NCBI GenBank assembly: GCA_014529385.2
Contig: CM043960.1
Span: 119,236,543-119,300,542 of the forward strand
Length of the DNA stretch: 64,000 bases
Direction: 5' to 3'
Source: Adiantum capillus-veneris
Lineage: Eukaryota; Streptophyta; Polypodiopsida; Polypodiales; Pteridaceae
The notes under the pieces were generated by a model. That model was given only the letters and a program-made list of their open reading frames with translations. It ran no database searches and was not told the origin of the DNA. The translations under genes were made by a program, and so were the position numbers. Shown here piece after piece: positions 48,892-59,604 of the stretch (position 1 is the stretch's first letter; each line of letters opens with the position of its first letter).

Positions 48892-50075
48892 ATCATCTCT
48901 TTAAGTGGTACTTTGGTCCGCTGACAGTCATCACACCGTTTAACGTATTCCTCAGCGTCCATATGTAATGTTGGCCACCATATTCCTGCGGCTAAGACAA
49001 GTTTTGCTGTCTTATCACCTGAGAAATGGCCTCCACCTACTCCTCCATGAGCTTGCTCCAGGATTATCACATACTCAGACTCTGATGCGCAAATCCTAAG
49101 CTGGTTGTCTTTACCTCTCTTATAGAGTTGATCTCCTATTAAAGCGTAATCTCTAGCTTCTGTCTCTACAGATTTCTGACGAGCTTTTGACGTTCCTTCT
49201 GGGAAAGTTCTATTTGTGAGATATTCAACAATATACTGACTCCATTCTGGAGCGATCATTATCTGATATAATGTCGAATACTCTGCTGGCGGTTTTGATG
49301 AACATACAATACATACAGTGACATATTCATGTACGCTTTCTTTCATTCCTGGCCAATAGACTCCCAATTGTAACAAATTCCTATATGTGTTCCTTCTTGA
49401 ACAATGAAATGCACATTCCTGAACATGTGCTTCGCGCAGATATATATTATATTCCTCAGGATTGATGCATAGTCGTAAAACATGATCATTTCCCAATTGA
49501 TACAACCTTCCTGCAACCAATTGAAGATTCTTGGATTGCTGAATAGCAATATGTTTCAGGTTGTATTCTCTTCTATCGAACTCTCCTCCATAGGTTAATA
49601 GGTTAACGACATTTTGAGACCACTTCGGTATCATTTCTATGTTGAACAAGTACGCGTCTGGCATGTCGTCATCTACTCCTATAGGGTCTTCTCCATTCGT
49701 CAATCGCGAAAGATGATCAGCTCTAAGATGTGTTTTTCCTTTCTTTACTACTACCGTGAAGTCGAATTCCAGTAAGATAATGAACCATCTCACTATTCTC
49801 CCGGTATTGCATGGTTTATTCACTAGGTAGAGCAAGGCTTGGTGATCCGTAAAAAACACAAACTTGTTGGCTAGAAGATAATGCCGAAATTTCTTCACAG
49901 CATATATCATTCCTAATCCTTCTCGCTCTGTTGTGGTGTAATTTTCTCTGCATTGTTGAGCTGTCGACTGGCGTAACAGATAGGAAAATCCATGTTTCCT
50001 TCTTCTGGCTGAGCCAGAATGCATCCTATTGCATATGCCGAAGCATCTATATGCACATGGAATATCTTCTCCCAA
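48873..50075 (-). pseudogene. Element E RNase H end and duplicated integrase zinc-binding modules
   Basis: YTTTEREGLGMIYAVKKF, FFTDHQALLYLVNKP and LRADHLSRL are the second half of gypsy RNase H (49960-49690). Two H-x6-H-x30-C-x2-C modules follow, at 49427-49301 and 49049-48922, with identical spacing. Each is preceded by a similar 70-residue tether (WSQ...L..G.LY..G.D..LR.C....EY). Ordinary Ty3/gypsy integrases carry one such module. No stop interrupts the stretch. Confidence 0.88.
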
Positions 50076-51430
50076 TCTGGTGATTTCAAGACTGGAGCAG
50101 TAATGAGTGCCTCTTTCAATTTCTTGAACGATTCCTCACACTCCTCTGTCCATTCAAAGTTCACTATTAGCCTGTAAAGTGGTTGGCCTATTATAGCGTA
50201 CATGTAAATGAATCGTCTATAATATCCGCAATGTCCCATAAAGCTCTGTACTTGTTTCGCATTGGTTGGTCTAGGCATATCCACTATAACTTTTATCTTC
50301 TCTAAATCCGTGGATATTCCGTTTTGTGAGACAATATGTCCCAGAATTCTGCCCTGTCGGACCATAAACACACATTTCTCAGGATTGAGACAAATGCGAT
50401 ATGTCCTACATTTCTCAAATACTTTTCTTAGGTGTTCTAGATGCTCATCTCTCAGAAGAGAATGTACACATAAGTCATCCATGTATATTTCTAGAAACAA
50501 CCTTAAGTATTCTTTGAAAGCATGCGTCATCAGCCTCTGGAAGGTTGCGGGAGCATTGGTTAGACCAAAAGGCATAACCCGATAAGCATAAATTCCCCAC
50601 TCCGTTGCAAAAGCTGTTTTATGTTGATCTTCCAGTGCTATGGCTAGCTGGTTATATCCTGAAAAACCATCAAGAAAGGAGTATGCTGTTTTCCCTGATA
50701 CACGCTCTAGAACATGATCAGTTATCGGCAGGGGATAATTGTCCCTGATTGTTGCAGCATTCACTTTCTTTAAGTTGACACACACTCGGAGTTTTCCGTT
50801 CTTCTTGGGTACTACCACAATCGGAGATACCCAATCGGTGTGTTCAATCTCGTATATGAATTCAGCTTCCATTAGCTTATCTATCTCTTCTTTGATTCGC
50901 TTAGCAAAAGTATCATTATATGTGTATGGTCTCTGTCTGCTAGGCTTTGCATCTTGTTTCAGTGGGATTGTGTGTTGGCATATCGATGGGTCAACTCCCT
51001 TTAAGTCCTTATAAGACCATGCAAACACATCCCTATACTCTCTGAGAAGACTCAAAAGTCTCTCTTCCTCGCCTGGAGACAAATCTGTGGCTATGTACAC
51101 CGGTCTAGGTGTCTCACCTGGAGCTGCTAAATCAACTTTTTTTGCATCCTCCGGTCCGTCATAAGATTCGTTCTCCCTTCTCTCTCGAATAGGTTGGGTT
51201 AATACCACCTTCCTATCCTCTATTGTGAATTTCCTATAGTGAGAGGGAACATCCATGTTTTCCTTGATTTTGGCGTTTTCGTCCTCTCCACTCTCAATTT
51301 CTGTCGTCCAAACTTCTTTCAGAGTTTTCTTGAGCTCTCTGTACTTGTTTCTACGTTCTAACTTGGACTCCGTGTGTTCTCTGTTGCGCTTGTTCTTTTC
51401 TGATTTTTCTGTTTCAGTTTTCGTTCCATT
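49913..51430 (-). pseudogene. Element E reverse transcriptase and RNase H start
   Basis: Reading from about 51430, a charged linker leads to MDVPSHYRKF (51256). RT follows with HTDWVSPIVVVPKKNGKLRVC, SFLDGFSGYNQLAIALEDQ, MPFGLTNAPATFQRLM and the YMDD active site (50490-50470). RNase H begins with FHVHIDASAYAIGCILAQ and ICYASRQLNNAE. A -1 phase change near 49950 leads into the next frame. Catalytic residues are intact. Confidence 0.92.
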
Positions 51431-51790
51431 CCTTTGAACTTGATTTCTTGAGCCTCTTTTGTTTTTCGTAAGCTCTTTTGATCATTGCCTCTCATTCTTC
51501 CAGAAATCTTGTCCTTAACACAATCTTCTGCCTTTACTAGCATTAGGAATTGATTTTTTCCTCTTATTCTAGGCATCGGATTGGTTCTAACCCCCTTTGT
51601 TTTTCTCTTTGCTCTATAGCGTTTCTGGCGTTGTTTAGTTTGGTTCGGAAAATCATAAAATCGGACATCCGTTATAGTTTCTTCGTTTCCGCTTGAATTG
51701 TCCGTTGACTCGTTGTCTGCTTCATTTCCCCACTCAGGATGATCGGGAATGTCGTGAAACACCTCCTCTTCATCTTCCTTTCCAGTGTAT
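51358..51790 (-). pseudogene. Element E acidic/basic linker between protease and RT
   Basis: An acidic start (HDIPDHPEWGNEADNESTDNS) is followed by a Lys/Arg/Gln-rich run (KQRQKRYRAKRKTKGV, KGMERKLKQKNQKR). No catalytic motif. It overlaps its neighbours in different phases and may be a flexible region of the polyprotein. Confidence 0.5.
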
Positions 51791-53138
51791 CGTTCTTTTC
51801 AGTTTCTTTTTCGAGTACAGTTCTCAACATGAAGTACGGAACCACGTCGTACCCGTCCTTGTCGCAAAATTTTGTTGTGGGACCATCCGGAATTGCACAA
51901 ACATCTAGGGTTGCTAGAATGTGTGTCCATTCTAATGGTTCAAGCGTGTCCTCTGGAAAGGGTTCTCCTATATAAGTTTCGTCTTCGATAGCCCTTTCTA
52001 AAACACATTCTTCTCGTTTCAGACTTCCACATTTCGAAGCTCCACACATCCATAACTCCTTGGGTTTACCTAACCAAGCTGGAAATTCGGATCCCGCCAA
52101 AGTAGCTGAATCAAACTCCTCCACCGGTGTTCGGTTCACATCTTTGTAGCTATGGTCTTTCAGGTTCACACGTGTAGTGGTTTCCATATTTCTCAGGTAT
52201 ATGTGATCGTAGCCCCAATCTTGGACCATTTTCAACTGTCTCATGAATGGTCTTCCCAGTATGATATCATAGTTATTCTCCTTGCCAAAATCGACAATAG
52301 CAAAAGTATGTTCGTATTCAATGCCGCAAGAAGTCACTACAACTTTCTCTAATAACCCCATAGGTTTCTCCATGTGTCCATCTGCTAATTGGAGTTTCAA
52401 CCTAGTCTTCCTTATTGCTGGTTTCCCCCATTTTTTCCAGATTTCTTTTGTAGCAATGGCTACCCCAGCTCCGCTGTCTAGTATTGCCATCGTCTTCACT
52501 CCTTGGAATTCAACTGGTAAGGTTGTATTCCCCTCTTCACCTTCGCAATACTCTCCGAACTTGTTTAAGGGTACAGGCTTAGCGTTCTTTTGTGGTTTAC
52601 TCAGCTCTTGTATACCCTCTTGCAGTCTCGATGTTGGGTCTTTTATCCCAAATTTCTCCAAGCATTTTCCTACAGTGGTCCACATATGTGGTCTTAGCCT
52701 CAAAAGCTCAGCTAGAGTGATAGTGCATGTCACTGGTGTTGACAAGATCTCTATCAATCCTTGCGAGTCCATGACTTTTTCTGATGAGATTCTTCGTGAG
52801 GGAAGTGCTCTAATCTCGGATTTTGCTTCATACTCTCCTAAGTATGAAGGTAAGGTATTCAGTGAATGAGGTTTGCTCTCCATTGTTCTAACAGAGCCCC
52901 CATCTCCCCAGTAAGATTGCAGATCCAAGTCCACTTGAGATCCTGCCTCAAATTCCACTATGGGAGGATTCCTGATGTCCTTTTCCCAATTTGTCTGATT
53001 AGCTTGGCAACTTAGCTCGTTTGCAAAGTTTGCCTCTCTCACTTGTTTCCAAAATTCATTGTAATCCTCATCTCTTCCGTAAGACCTCTGTATGACTGGA
53101 TGAAAACTCTCTATCTCCTGATCGGTTGTGTTCAACAC
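51760..53138 (-). pseudogene. Element E protease (first retropepsin)
   Basis: The frame carries ITLAELLRLRPHMW, then MAILDSGAGVAIATKEIW with DSGA at 52477-52466, a flap-like stretch and YDIILGRPFMRQLKMVQDWG. About 180 residues after the protease contain WLGKPKELWMCGASKCG and YIGEPFPEDTLEP without known domain. The frame starts with GTG overlapping the preceding stop as TAGTG. Confidence 0.87.
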
Positions 53139-54244
53139 TATGCGGTCATCCTTGTTGTATTTTCAGGCTTTTGTGCACTGGGAGTCTTTTCAGCTACCCG
53201 TGAAACAATAGTCTCTTGCTGAATTGGGTTTTCCGTTCCACAATTCATTGTTTCTTTTGGTGGTTCTAATAAGGCTTGTGCAGTCTCGATCATTCTCTGG
53301 CACATTTCAAGTCTCTGCTTTTCCAATTCCGCGTTTGGGTATGTCATCCACCTCTGTTCTTGTGTTTGGTTGTTCTTTAACCTAGCTTCGTAAGCTCTCA
53401 TCAGTGCGTCCAATGGTTCGTGTACTTTGTCGACTAGCACTGATCCCCCTGAGCTTAAGCTCGTTGTTTCTTTGATACTCTTTTGTTTCGTTCTTTCCGG
53501 GCTCATCTCTCGTTTCCCGTTTTGACTCTCAAGTTTTTCTAATCTATCTTTAGTTCGCTTTAGTTCCTCAGCTAGAATAGCGTCTTCACGTTCTTTTCTC
53601 AACTTCATGCGTGCTTTTCTAGCTTTCCATGTGTTTTTCTGACTCCGCGGTCCTTGACTAACCATTTCAGTCGCTAACTTTCCATTCTCAGGTTCTCTAG
53701 TGGTTTTCTTAGCTTGAGCTCTAGTAACAACTTGCGTTGGTATCAGAGTTTCATTTTCAGACCCACTGCTGGTAGGAATAGTTTCTAGCATATTCAATGT
53801 CGTCTTTTGCACTTTGTTTGGATTCTTTGAACAATCCTCAATGAAGTGAGTAACCCCACACTCAGTGCAATAAGCGTTAATTCTAATGATTTCCGTATGT
53901 GGACAAACATTCATCAGATGGTCACCTCCACACTTGTAACAGGGTCCTAGTGCTGGTCTTGGTCCCACTTGATTCGTCCTTTGTGGATAGGATGGTCTTT
54001 GTCCTGTTAACCCTCCATGAGCTATGAACATCAATGTTCTTGCGTCCAAATTGTATCTCTCTTCATCAGAAGCACTTGTAATTGTTGGTATTCCAACATT
54101 CCCAATCATGCCCCATGGTTCTGGTTGTTTGGGTTCTTCTGGTGGGTAATACACAGTTGGAGACATGTGTGCACCAGATTCTTCATAATAGGCTTGAACA
54201 GGCACTAGGCTTGTTCTTCCTGATTCTCTAAGGTTGGTGCATAT
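53138..54244 (-). pseudogene. Element E Gag C-terminus with two variant zinc knuckles
   Basis: CYKCGGDHLMNVC and CTECGVTHFIEDC (about 53950-53830) both have CX2CX3HX4C spacing, one residue shorter than the usual CX2CX4HX4C. A Lys/Arg/Glu-rich region (KARMKLRKEREDAILAEELK) and a likely coiled coil follow. The frame is open from 54244; the previous frame stops at 54205, so the two overlap by about 38 bases in -1 phase. Confidence 0.8.
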
Positions 54245-56322
54245 CTAATGCCCACTGGTCTTGCTCCTGGTAAAGGTGGTTGTTGTCCCAATACTGGTTG
54301 CGGTCTTTCTATCCCCATAGGTTCTGGTACATTTCCCGTTGGGTATCGAGGTACTGGATGTACTTGAGGTGGTGCTAATTGAGCAGGAGGTGCATACTGA
54401 CGCTCCCTTACATACCCTTTGTTGTAATAGCACTCCTCTGTTGGATGGTTTGTCCATTTTTGTTCAATAGCACACCATTTCAGTGTTTTTGGCAATGGTT
54501 TTTGGTATGGTGCCATCCTTTTTAGAGCATCTTCTATAATTTGCTCTACATTTGGCATGGTTGTTGTTTGAACATTCTTTTTAGTGGTAGTCTCGCTCGC
54601 TACGGAGGAGCAGCTACTGGATGCAAAATCTATATCCGTTGACACCTCTCCATAAACCGTACAGTTATCCACTAAGTACAATGCTTCTCTCGTTACTTGC
54701 TCGAAACTTGTACAAGCTTTCAAGTGCAAGTCCTTCTTGAGAGTGTCGTTTCTCAATCCCTCAATAAAGAGAACAGATAGTCTGTCATCTTGTGGTCGTT
54801 CACGTAATGGACATCTCTCAATGTATTGTTTGAAGCGAAGTGAAGCTTCCTTCACTTTTTCGTGTTCTCTCTGTTTAAAAGCATATATTTGTGAGACCGT
54901 ATTGTGCTTAATCCCTCGTTTTGAGAATTCCTCAGCAAACTCTCTTAGCAAATGGTCAATGTCATGGAATCCCCCTATGTTCAGTGGTTGAAACCATGTC
55001 AATGCCGTACCTTCTAGAGTAAGACCAAATCCCTCGTATTGTGTATGGAAATCTGTTATCTGCTCAGCTCTTAAGTCTTGCTTAAAGAGTGACACATGTG
55101 CATACGGATCTCCCGAACCACCATACTTCTTTGGCATACGCTTCGCTACTTGAGATGGTCTCATACGTCTATGGTTTGCTACCAATCTCATTGCTCCTGT
55201 GTCCCGGCTAAAGCTTTCTCTAGCATCATGGACTTCATGGGTTACCCTTGTCGGTTCCCCTGCCTTGAATCTACTACTAGGAGGTAAATGTGATGGTTCC
55301 GCTTCGAACCTTGGACCTAGAGTGGTATACGTGGGGATTGGAACTGCACTACCTCGATTCGTATCCATTGACTCTCTGGAATGTAATGATCCCATTGGTC
55401 CGGGCTTCGAGTACTGAGGTTGACTGAAAGAGTCAGCAGCCTAAGTTCTTTGTCCTCCTGTCGTCATTGGGTTTTGCCCTCCATTTGTTGGTGCTGGTCT
55501 TTGTGAGCTAGAAGTAACATAATACTAATGTAGTGGTCCCCCAAAGTATGTATATCCTTCTAATTCTTTCTTGCCCATTGTTGAGTATTGCCTGCCATAC
55601 TTGTCGTAAGCGGCAATTGTCACTTCCGATCCCTCTGTGTAGGTAAAGACATAAAGTCTTTTTTGGTTTGTCAACTCTCCGGTGTAGGGTTCTTCACATC
55701 TATAATAGAGATCTTGCTCCCCATTATTATATTTGTATAGCCCCACATAGATGTTATCAGTGTTGATCCTTGTAGTTTCATTCTCTCTTCTTAACCTCGC
55801 ATCAGGGAAGTTCATTATTGGTGCTTTCTCCTCAAGTTCTTCATCTACTTTGGCTTTGGTGCCCATCAATCCCCACTTGTCCACAATGTTAGGGTTTAGG
55901 ACTACCAAGTACATGGTACCCTCGTCATCTAGATATCTATCTCCGCTATAGCTCACAGGCACTAAGTCCTTGAACTCACTAGGTCTATCTTCTATCTTCA
56001 CACAATAGCGGTCCATTCCATCCTTGTAGATCTTGGCACCTTGCTCATTGTCGTACTGATATTTTATGAACAATAGCTTCATTGTGGCGGAAGGGCTTGA
56101 TGATCCTGCTCTCATATTTTTTCTGTTGTTCAGGTTCAGGTGTTCGGTGAAAATCTCGTAAGATCTCTCCGAAGAAGTATCAGAGACACTTCCTTCAAAG
56201 ATCGGCTCTAATGGTTGCACCCAACTTTGGTTTACACTTCCCTCGGTTGATATGACACTTGCTGGTTCCCCTTGTTTTGGTTGGTTATTCTGGAGGTTCC
56301 TGCCCGATCTCAAATTCATCAA
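54205..56322 (-). pseudogene. gag: Element E Gag N-terminal and capsid region
   Basis: One frame from MMNLRSGRNLQNNQ (56322) to 54205 is interrupted by two amber codons (55527-55525 and near 55442). The first 265 residues (DGMDRYCVKIEDRPSEF, YRCEEPYTGEL) match no domain I know. The second part, from MGSLHSRESM (55395), has the plant retrotransposon Gag pattern: KKYGGSGDPYAHVSLFKQDL, GTALTWFQPL, FSKRGIKHNTVSQIYAFKQ and LSVLFIEGLRNDTLKKDLH. A separate ORF1 before gag would recall Ogre elements, but here both share one frame. Confidence 0.82.
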
Positions 56323-57730
56323 TTCCCCTAAAGGACTTTAACTTTTCCGTCTCGGCAATTTGTTTCCCCCAAGTTTTTGTGGTTAGAATTGATCCAAACT
56401 GATTGATACTTGGTCAATTGTTTAATCTTGTCAGTTGGACAACTTCTGTTTCATCAAGTGAGAATTTTGTTGCACTTATGCTTAAAAAGACATTATACGC
56501 GTATGATGTCTTTTTTTTCACAGATTTAGACTATTTTGGTTATGCTCACTCTCAGTAGCCCCCTTATGCTCTTTCCACTCACAAAATTCAGTTTGAACTC
56601 TGTTTGAGCAAGTTATGGCTAATTTAGGCTTTTCTTGGCAATTTTCCGCTTTTGACTTGTTTTTTGGGTCAATTGTGATCCAAATGGGATGAAACTTGAA
56701 ATATAACCTCTAGACAGCTATTACAATGGATCTGTGTTGGCAAAGTATCAAAATATGTCCAAAATTAGGTCAAAAACATCATACGCGTATGATGTCTTTT
56801 TCATCAATTTGGGTCAAAACTTGATATTTATGCTTCCTACAGTGCTTGTAACAATCTTGTCAGGTCAGATATCAAAAATAAGCAGTGGATGTACCAAAAG
56901 ACATTATACGCGTATGATGTCTTTTGTCCCAGATTTTGACTATTTTTGGTTTTAAGCCTTCTCCAATGTTTATAATTGAGTTTCAAGTGTTTTTGTCAGG
57001 TTTGAATGTAACAACAAGATCTGAATCCAAAATTTCCTATTCTTTGCGTTTCTTGGACTCCGACTTGTCTTTTCGGGTTTCTTTGAGTGTTAATGCTCTT
57101 GTTTTAAGTTGAAATTAGGGTATAACCCCCTTTTTGAACACTCCGGTAAAGTCAAAATTTCTGTTTTGGTCTCGGTTTGGTCATTTAGACATCATACGCG
57201 TATGATGTCTAAAGTTGCAGATTTCCAGTTTTTTGGCACAGAATCCTTCCTAAAGCTTCCTCTAGTGCTCAGCAACTCCCAGATACACAGAAAATTTCTC
57301 TGACTTTTGTTTATTGCAAGTTTCACTACTAACTCGACGGTTTAGTGATCTAACATGCAATCAACCATATCAAGCAAATACTCCAATGATTACTAGCTCC
57401 AGATCAGGATCAAATGAAGTCCTACCTAAGCTATTCCTAATCATAAAATGGGTTTGGTAATTGTGATTTTAAAGAGATCCATTGTCACTCACGGACTAGC
57501 AAATTCTTCTTCTATCAACAACTACTCAACACCAACAAAACAACAAACAAATCTAAGCTAAACTAAAAATACTGTCAACACGGAAGACCCAGGAATACCC
57601 CACTTCCTAGTATCTCTTGAGATCTTCGGAGTCCACCACTCCTAGATCTTTTCTAACTATAGTATACAAAGTAGTTTATACGACTCACCTCGTAGGATTA
57701 GTCTAAGGTCACCTACTTAGGGCTCTCGTC
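56323..57730 (-). other. Element E right non-coding arm (5' leader) with four palindromes
   Basis: About 1.4 kb between the primer site and the first coding frame. Palindromes at 56489, 56775, 56900 and 57188. No open frame of note. Because it is the 5' leader of the genomic RNA, packaging or translation signals would be expected here. Confidence 0.7.
56489..57209. repeat. Palindrome array, right arm (4 copies)
   Basis: Sites at 56489, 56775, 56900 and 57188, spaced 286, 125 and 288. Left halves vary at single bases (GACATTA at 56489 and 56900, AACATCA at 56775). The right 16 bases are the same in all nine sites of both arms. Confidence 0.95.
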
Positions 57731-57748
57731 CCCGGCAGCGGCGCCAAA
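57731..57748 (-). other. Primer binding site of element E (tRNA-Asp type)
   Basis: On the minus strand TTTGGCGCCGCTGCCGGGGA follows the LTR. It matches the complement of the plant tRNA-Asp(GUC) 3' end at 17 of 18 positions as I recall that tRNA. This fixes the element's orientation. Confidence 0.75.
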
Positions 57749-58372
57749 TGTTATGGCGGTTACGCCGCTAGCGGAAGCTAAATAGCGAGAACTCAACCAA
57801 CAACAAAAATTTTCAGACGAGGACGGAGCTTGACTCGCAGGCGCATGGAAACAACTAGGTGGGTGTCAAATCACCTACTCGACCTTCTAATGACAATCAC
57901 TACTAAGGAAATCAAATCTAAGTTCTAAAATACGCAAGTGACTAAAATCCGTACTACGAACGAATGCTATACGAAACAAGATCTAGAATCATTGAATCGA
58001 CCTCAAACTCAAGGGGAAGTCTATACACTAGGTAAGAACAACACCCTGAAGACTTGAACTGCAAAATCAACCTATAACCACTCCGTGCGGCAAACACGTA
58101 TGAAGACAGGCCGAAAAATACAGGTGATCGAAACTTGACCCCGATGGTACTAATGTGTAGCTCTACTCGTTGTGGTTCTATAGATATGCTGCATGCTCTA
58201 TTCCGACACACGAGTTGGAAGAAAACTCACACCGAAGCTCGTAGGAACTTACCACACATAGAAGCCGATAACGCGCACTCTTGGTATCTGTGCGTAGCTC
58301 TCCCCGTTGCTAACACAATGGCGGTGTCGCTTCTCCAATGGCGGCTCCGTAGCTCGCATAGCAAGTAGATAA

Positions 58373-58411
<39 letters not shown>

Positions 58412-58702
58412 ACACAGTCACGGCGCTCAAAAACTCCCTTTGATTAATAATCTGAATCCCTTAGGTTACAAAAACTTTGGCTTATATATCTCAACCTTGG
58501 AGGTGAGAACATCTCTAACTAATTACATCAGCAAGTGAAATTACTTCGGGATTACAAGCTGGAAACTCAATTGAGTCCCGTTACTTAATGAATGGCTCAA
58601 TTCAAAATCAATGTCGGAAAGACATTTATTACAATCAATGGTTACAAAAATGATGAGTGTGAGCAAAAATGTGGGTGTGATCCTCTGCTGGCTCGCTCAA
58701 CA
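57749..58702 (-). repeat. Element E 5' LTR
   Basis: Matches 39619-40582. A TATATAAG box at 58489-58482 on the minus strand; CT tract 58373-58408. The target duplication ACCAC follows at 58703. Confidence 0.94.
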
Positions 58703-58707
58703 ACCAC

Positions 58708-59187
58708 CCCAGGATGATTCAATCCATAAGCTTTATTGAATTGGCACAAATGTGCATCAGGGTCTTCACTCGAAGGACCTTGAAACCGACTATACTTAAT
58801 CTGAGGATGAGCCATCACCCCTTGCCCAACTGTTCCTCCTCCTCTCGGAAAAAGCTGACGAGCACTAGGAGGTGGAGACAGTGGCGGAGATACCCCCTGA
58901 CTGCTTACCGGAGACGGTGGTGGAGCAACCTATGTGGGTAAGGGTGAACATACAACAGGAGGACATGATTGAATGCATGGAGTACGCCTCGCTCACTGCA
59001 ACTGCCTACCACGCACCAGGCTTGGTGATGGAGATACAGATTCCTCAATCTGCGGGGAAGAAAAAACAAATTCATCCGAACCGCCTCTCCTCCGACGTCT
59101 TCCTACAATTGGAACCAGGCGGACCCTGCAACCTAGTACGCATGCATATTCATTGTAGGTCATCCATCACGCATCGTGGTCGCCAGA
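58708..59187 (-). pseudogene. gag: Element D Gag N-terminus and leader
   Basis: Reading from 59187: probable primer site TGGCGACCACGATGCG directly after the LTR (tRNA not identified), then a frame rich in Ser/Pro with two stops, then YSRFQGPSSEDPDAHLCQF and KAYGLNHPGVV, a capsid-start motif. It is cut at GTGGT, the target duplication of E, and continues at 39613. Confidence 0.7.
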
Positions 59188-59604
59188 TGTAATGCCTATT
59201 GCCCACACATGAGCAATAGACATTACGGGAATGATTACCCACAACTACATTATATGAACATCAACATATAGAATGACAATAGAAGTAAGCACACAGTACG
59301 CAAGCACAAAACACCTCTTGCTTCATTCATGTGTGATCCAGACACAGAGTTACAACAATAGATTCCATGAGTATCCTAGAGATTTGTTGAGTTGAGTTGA
59401 GTTGAGTTACATCAAAAGACAGGTATGACCCTTCATATACAACCGCTTCTCCAGCGCAGATCGGGAACGGTGCACACACTCCTGTCCCATGATATCCTGT
59501 GAAGAACTGCTGCTACGGGCGCCGCATATCGCATGACTCCTGATCCGCAGTGTCGAGACCTCCGTAGGACTGCAGGACCAGATGTGCGGCTAATGCCGTA
59601 ACAT
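59188..59604 (-). repeat. Element D 5' LTR
   Basis: 417-bp copy of 36893-37290 flanked on the right by the TCTTG duplication. Confidence 0.9.

Larger units (their letters stand above)
39619..58702 (-). mobile_element. Element E: giant 19-kb Ty3/gypsy element with extra domains and palindromic arms
   Basis: LTRs 39619-40582 and 57749-58702 (964 and 954 bp, TGTTATGG...CTCAACA on the plus strand) with a 5-bp duplication ACCAC (39614-39618, 58703-58707). The primer site is tRNA-Asp-like and the polypurine tract lies at 40583-40594. Order from 5' (right): arm with four palindromes, Gag in two or three pieces, protease, basic linker, RT/RNase H, two zinc modules, integrase core, second retropepsin, W-x-x-K tail, arm with five palindromes, 1,091-codon frame, LTR. 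The LTRs differ at roughly a dozen sites, so insertion was fairly recent. Size recalls Ogre-type elements, but no archaeal RNase H is seen. Confidence 0.93.
36893..59604 (-). mobile_element. Element D: gag-only (TR-GAG-like) LTR element, split by E
   Basis: LTRs 36893-37290 (398 bp) and 59188-59604 (417 bp) start TGTAATG and end CAACA or AACA on the plus strand. A 5-bp duplication TCTTG lies at 36888-36892 and 59605-59609. Without E the element is about 3.6 kb. Its minus-strand interior encodes Gag with zinc knuckles and then a coiled-coil-like extension up to the 3' LTR. No protease, RT or integrase is present. It must have depended on enzymes from another element. Confidence 0.88.

Noticed and set aside
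53138-54207. Stop-start reinitiation at the two TAGTG overlaps in E
   Set aside because: It would need GTG starts in a eukaryote; the frames are also open upstream of the GTG, so a frame shift or base loss explains it better.
44074-57209. CRISPR-like array
   Set aside because: Repeats are perfect dyads, intervals are 125-288 bp and there are no cas genes; the host is a plant.
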